Of a DNA stretch of 42,645 nucleotides, positions 41,558 to 42,645 are shown piece by piece. The DNA comes from Nitrospirota bacterium (lineage in GTDB: Bacteria; Nitrospirota; Thermodesulfovibrionia; Thermodesulfovibrionales; Dissulfurispiraceae). The stretch spans positions 1 to 42,645 of the forward strand of contig JAJYVD010000018.1 of the NCBI GenBank assembly GCA_021792185.1. The letters run 5' to 3'. Position 1 is the stretch's first letter. Every line of letters starts with the position of its first letter. Made by a program: the position numbers and the translations under genes. Below the pieces are notes generated by a model. That model did not search any database. It was not told the DNA's origin and saw nothing but the letters and a program-made list of their open reading frames with translations.

Positions 41558-42053
41558 AAAAAACCGCCTTTACGTTTTTATTTAATATCGCTTTATCCGT
41601 TGTCGCCGTCATGGTATCGCCTACCGCTGAAAACCTCTTACCGGTTATCTGCACCTGCTCGTCCGAAAGCAGTTCGTTCCGCGAAGAATCCCAAAAAAGG
41701 GTCGTCGCCGTTATGTCGTAATCCTTTGTGGATGCCTTTATATTGTCTTCTATCTTCAGGCTTTTATCATCGACATCATAAAGACCGCTGTTGGATGTAA
41801 GAACAAGTTCCTTTTCGGGAAAAAATATCTTCATGCTATGGAGTTTTATGTCATTGGCGGTCAGAAATACGGCCTTCTTAGCGTCCAGCACCCATTTAAC
41901 CGCGCCTTCCTTCTTCTGGATTATGCGGACGTTATCCATATAGGAATTGTCTTCAAGGCGCAGCTTAATCTTCGCGTCCTTATCCTGACTCAAATAAAAT
42001 ACAAGCACCGACAGAAGCACTAATGCGGAGGCTACGAACGATAGTCTTTTCAT
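41547..42053 (-). CDS. lptC: Lipopolysaccharide transport protein LptC
   Basis: A 168-residue LptC/YrbK protein. One N-terminal transmembrane helix (FVASALVLLSVLVFYL) anchors a periplasmic beta-jellyroll that passes LPS from LptB-FG to LptA (LRLEDNSYMDNVRIIQKKEG, VLTSNSGLYDVDDKSLKI). The ATG at 42053 has no Shine-Dalgarno; an excellent promoter ends 7 nt upstream. It is the first gene of the operon. Confidence 0.9.
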   Translation of the reverse strand: MKRLSFVASALVLLSVLVFYLSQDKDAKIKLRLEDNSYMDNVRIIQKKEGAVKWVLDAKKAVFLTANDIKLHSMKIFFPEKELVLTSNSGLYDVDDKSLKIEDNIKASTKDYDITATTLFWDSSRNELLSDEQVQITGKRFSAVGDTMTATTDKAILNKNVKAVFYGK

Positions 42054-42060
42054 ATTTAAA

Positions 42061-42089
42061 ATTTTACCACAGGAGGACAGTCTTGTAAA
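42061..42089 (-). promoter_or_regulatory. Sigma-70 promoter of the lptC operon, transcript start at the ATG
   Basis: On the minus strand TTTACA (42084-42089), a 17-nt spacer and TAAAAT (42061-42066), with TGG before the -10. The -35 matches 5 of 6 consensus bases and the -10 5 of 6. The -10 ends 7 nt before the ATG at 42053, so the transcript should begin at or next to the start codon and be leaderless. Confidence 0.65.
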
Positions 42090-42298
42090 GGCAAATTACG
42101 TGCCAGCAACCAGATAGGTATAGACATATTAACCAGTTTATAGAGGCAATTGAAGTAGAGGGAGGAGAAGATAAGGATGCAAGGGAAACAGTAAGCAGAA
42201 AAGAGGCTGCCCACCGAATACTCGGTATAATGAAGAAGTTGGGTTTACCCTGGCAGAGAAAGACCCAACCACTTCCCGGATGGAGGGGCAGCCTATGA
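42089..42298 (+). other. Open frame without start codon upstream of the transposase fragment
   Basis: A frame open from 42089 to TGA at 42296-42298. Its C-terminal part reads SRKEAAHRILGIMKKLGLPW, then QRKTQPLPGWRGSL. It has no ATG, GTG or TTG start at its beginning, and the stop overlaps the next ATG (ATGA), as in coupled genes. It may be an upstream reading frame or a degraded part of the insertion sequence. I do not recognise it. Confidence 0.3.
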
Positions 42299-42579
42299 GT
42301 ATTTTATATCATGAACTTAGAGAAATAGAATCATCTAAGGCGAGGGAACTGGTGAGAAAGGTTTTAGAGAAAAACAGCGGCAATGTTTCAAAGACGGCCC
42401 GTATCTTGGCAATATCCAGAAACACCGTAAGAAGGGCAAGAGACGGCAGCCTTGAGGATTTAAGCAGGCGTCCTCATCACAGCCCTACAAAGACAGAACA
42501 TTCATTAGAGGAACTCATAGTGAAACTCCCCGCCCCAAGGGGCGGGGCATCTTTAACGCAGCTTAAAAAAGCTGCGTAG
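42295..42579 (+). pseudogene. Truncated transposase-like helix-turn-helix gene
   Basis: About 94 residues. The N-terminal part has a helix-turn-helix (KVLEKNSGNVSKTARILAIS, then RNTVRRA) followed by RRPHHSP. This is typical of the N-terminus of IS481/ISNCY-like transposases, which continue for about 300 residues. Here the frame ends early in a hairpin-rich sequence (LPAPRGGASLTQLKKAA), so the gene is broken. ATG at 42295 with GGAGGGG upstream is preferred over the ATG at 42280. Confidence 0.55.
42528..42577. repeat. Two adjacent perfect hairpins at the transposase break
   Basis: The first is CCCCGCCCC-aa-GGGGCGGGG (42528-42547). The second is ACGCAGCTT-aaaa-AAGCTGCGT (42556-42577), followed by GTAG. 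Both are perfect. Strings like this appear at ends of IS200/IS605-type or REP elements, as I recall, but no tnpA gene is visible. The remaining 42580-42645 shows nothing that I can name. Confidence 0.5.
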
Positions 42580-42645
42580 GCCCTTGCTCTATTTCTCTAT
42601 GATGCTTTATATATTTATCGATAATTTGCCGAGTCATACGGTCTC

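Noticed and set aside
42280-42294. ATG at 42280 as the start of the right-edge transposase
   Set aside because: The ATG at 42295 has a GGAGGGG site at the right distance; the earlier ATG lies at this site itself.

Overview
The window is a dense stretch of bacterial chromosome in which most genes lie on the minus strand. The cell is Gram-negative: there is an LptC-LptA-LptB lipopolysaccharide export cluster, a TonB-dependent receptor and SecD/SecF/YajC. It also has sigma-54, a menaquinone futalosine-pathway enzyme (MqnA), a type-4 iron-sulfur uracil-DNA glycosylase and an F-type ATPase cluster without the a and c subunits. This mix, moderate GC and many short dispersed palindromes suggest an uncultivated Nitrospirota (Thermodesulfovibrio-like) or Desulfobacterota lineage. 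No 16S rRNA is present, so the assignment is an inference.

Layout. 1-121: edge of an insertion sequence with the first codons of a transposase. 144-6776: HIT hydrolase, uracil-DNA glycosylase, TPR/SH3 protein, NAD kinase, TsaE, CBS protein, a GxxExxY cassette and PgeF. 6779-12749: hybrid histidine kinase with a periplasmic binding protein, a TPP enzyme, and a divergent KASIII-like enzyme. 12753-17837: TonB receptor, GIY-YIG cassette, NAD(P)H-hydrate repair enzyme, RelE-type toxin-antitoxin pair, a 48-residue membrane peptide and a relic of a restriction/methylase gene. 17859-24803: response regulator, PanB, RecJ, SecF, SecD, YajC, then MqnA. 24808-29946: RtcB and archease separated by a MITE-like repeat, a diguanylate cyclase coupled to a cardiolipin-synthase-like enzyme, and a HEPN/MNT toxin-antitoxin pair. 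30097-36004: atp operon (b', b, delta, alpha, gamma, beta, epsilon) with a good promoter and terminator. 36168-42053: lptC-lptA-lptB-rpoN-hpf-rapZ-cysteine desulfurase, an envelope/nitrogen-regulation operon. 42089-42645: a broken transposase-like gene ending in two perfect hairpins.

The most unusual feature is the load of short palindromic repeats. One family (called A here) forms imperfect inverted repeats inside or at the start of five conserved genes (nnrD, recJ, mqnA, rapZ, lptA). It is read in the same frame each time and adds a related peptide, GNRQEAIG near one arm and SLSPIAYSL near the other. Other families lie inside the uracil-DNA glycosylase, recJ and the phospholipase-D-type gene, and some supply stop codons or the rapZ start codon.

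Two small nuclease-type genes (GIY-YIG and GxxExxY) are each bracketed by their own inverted repeat pair with no transposase, which makes them candidates for minimal nuclease-repeat mobile units. A 125-bp MITE-like element with 11-bp perfect terminal inverted repeats splits archease from rtcB, and partial copies lie near mqnA and the cysteine desulfurase gene. The lptC promoter places the predicted transcript start at the ATG itself, suggesting leaderless translation of a core operon.
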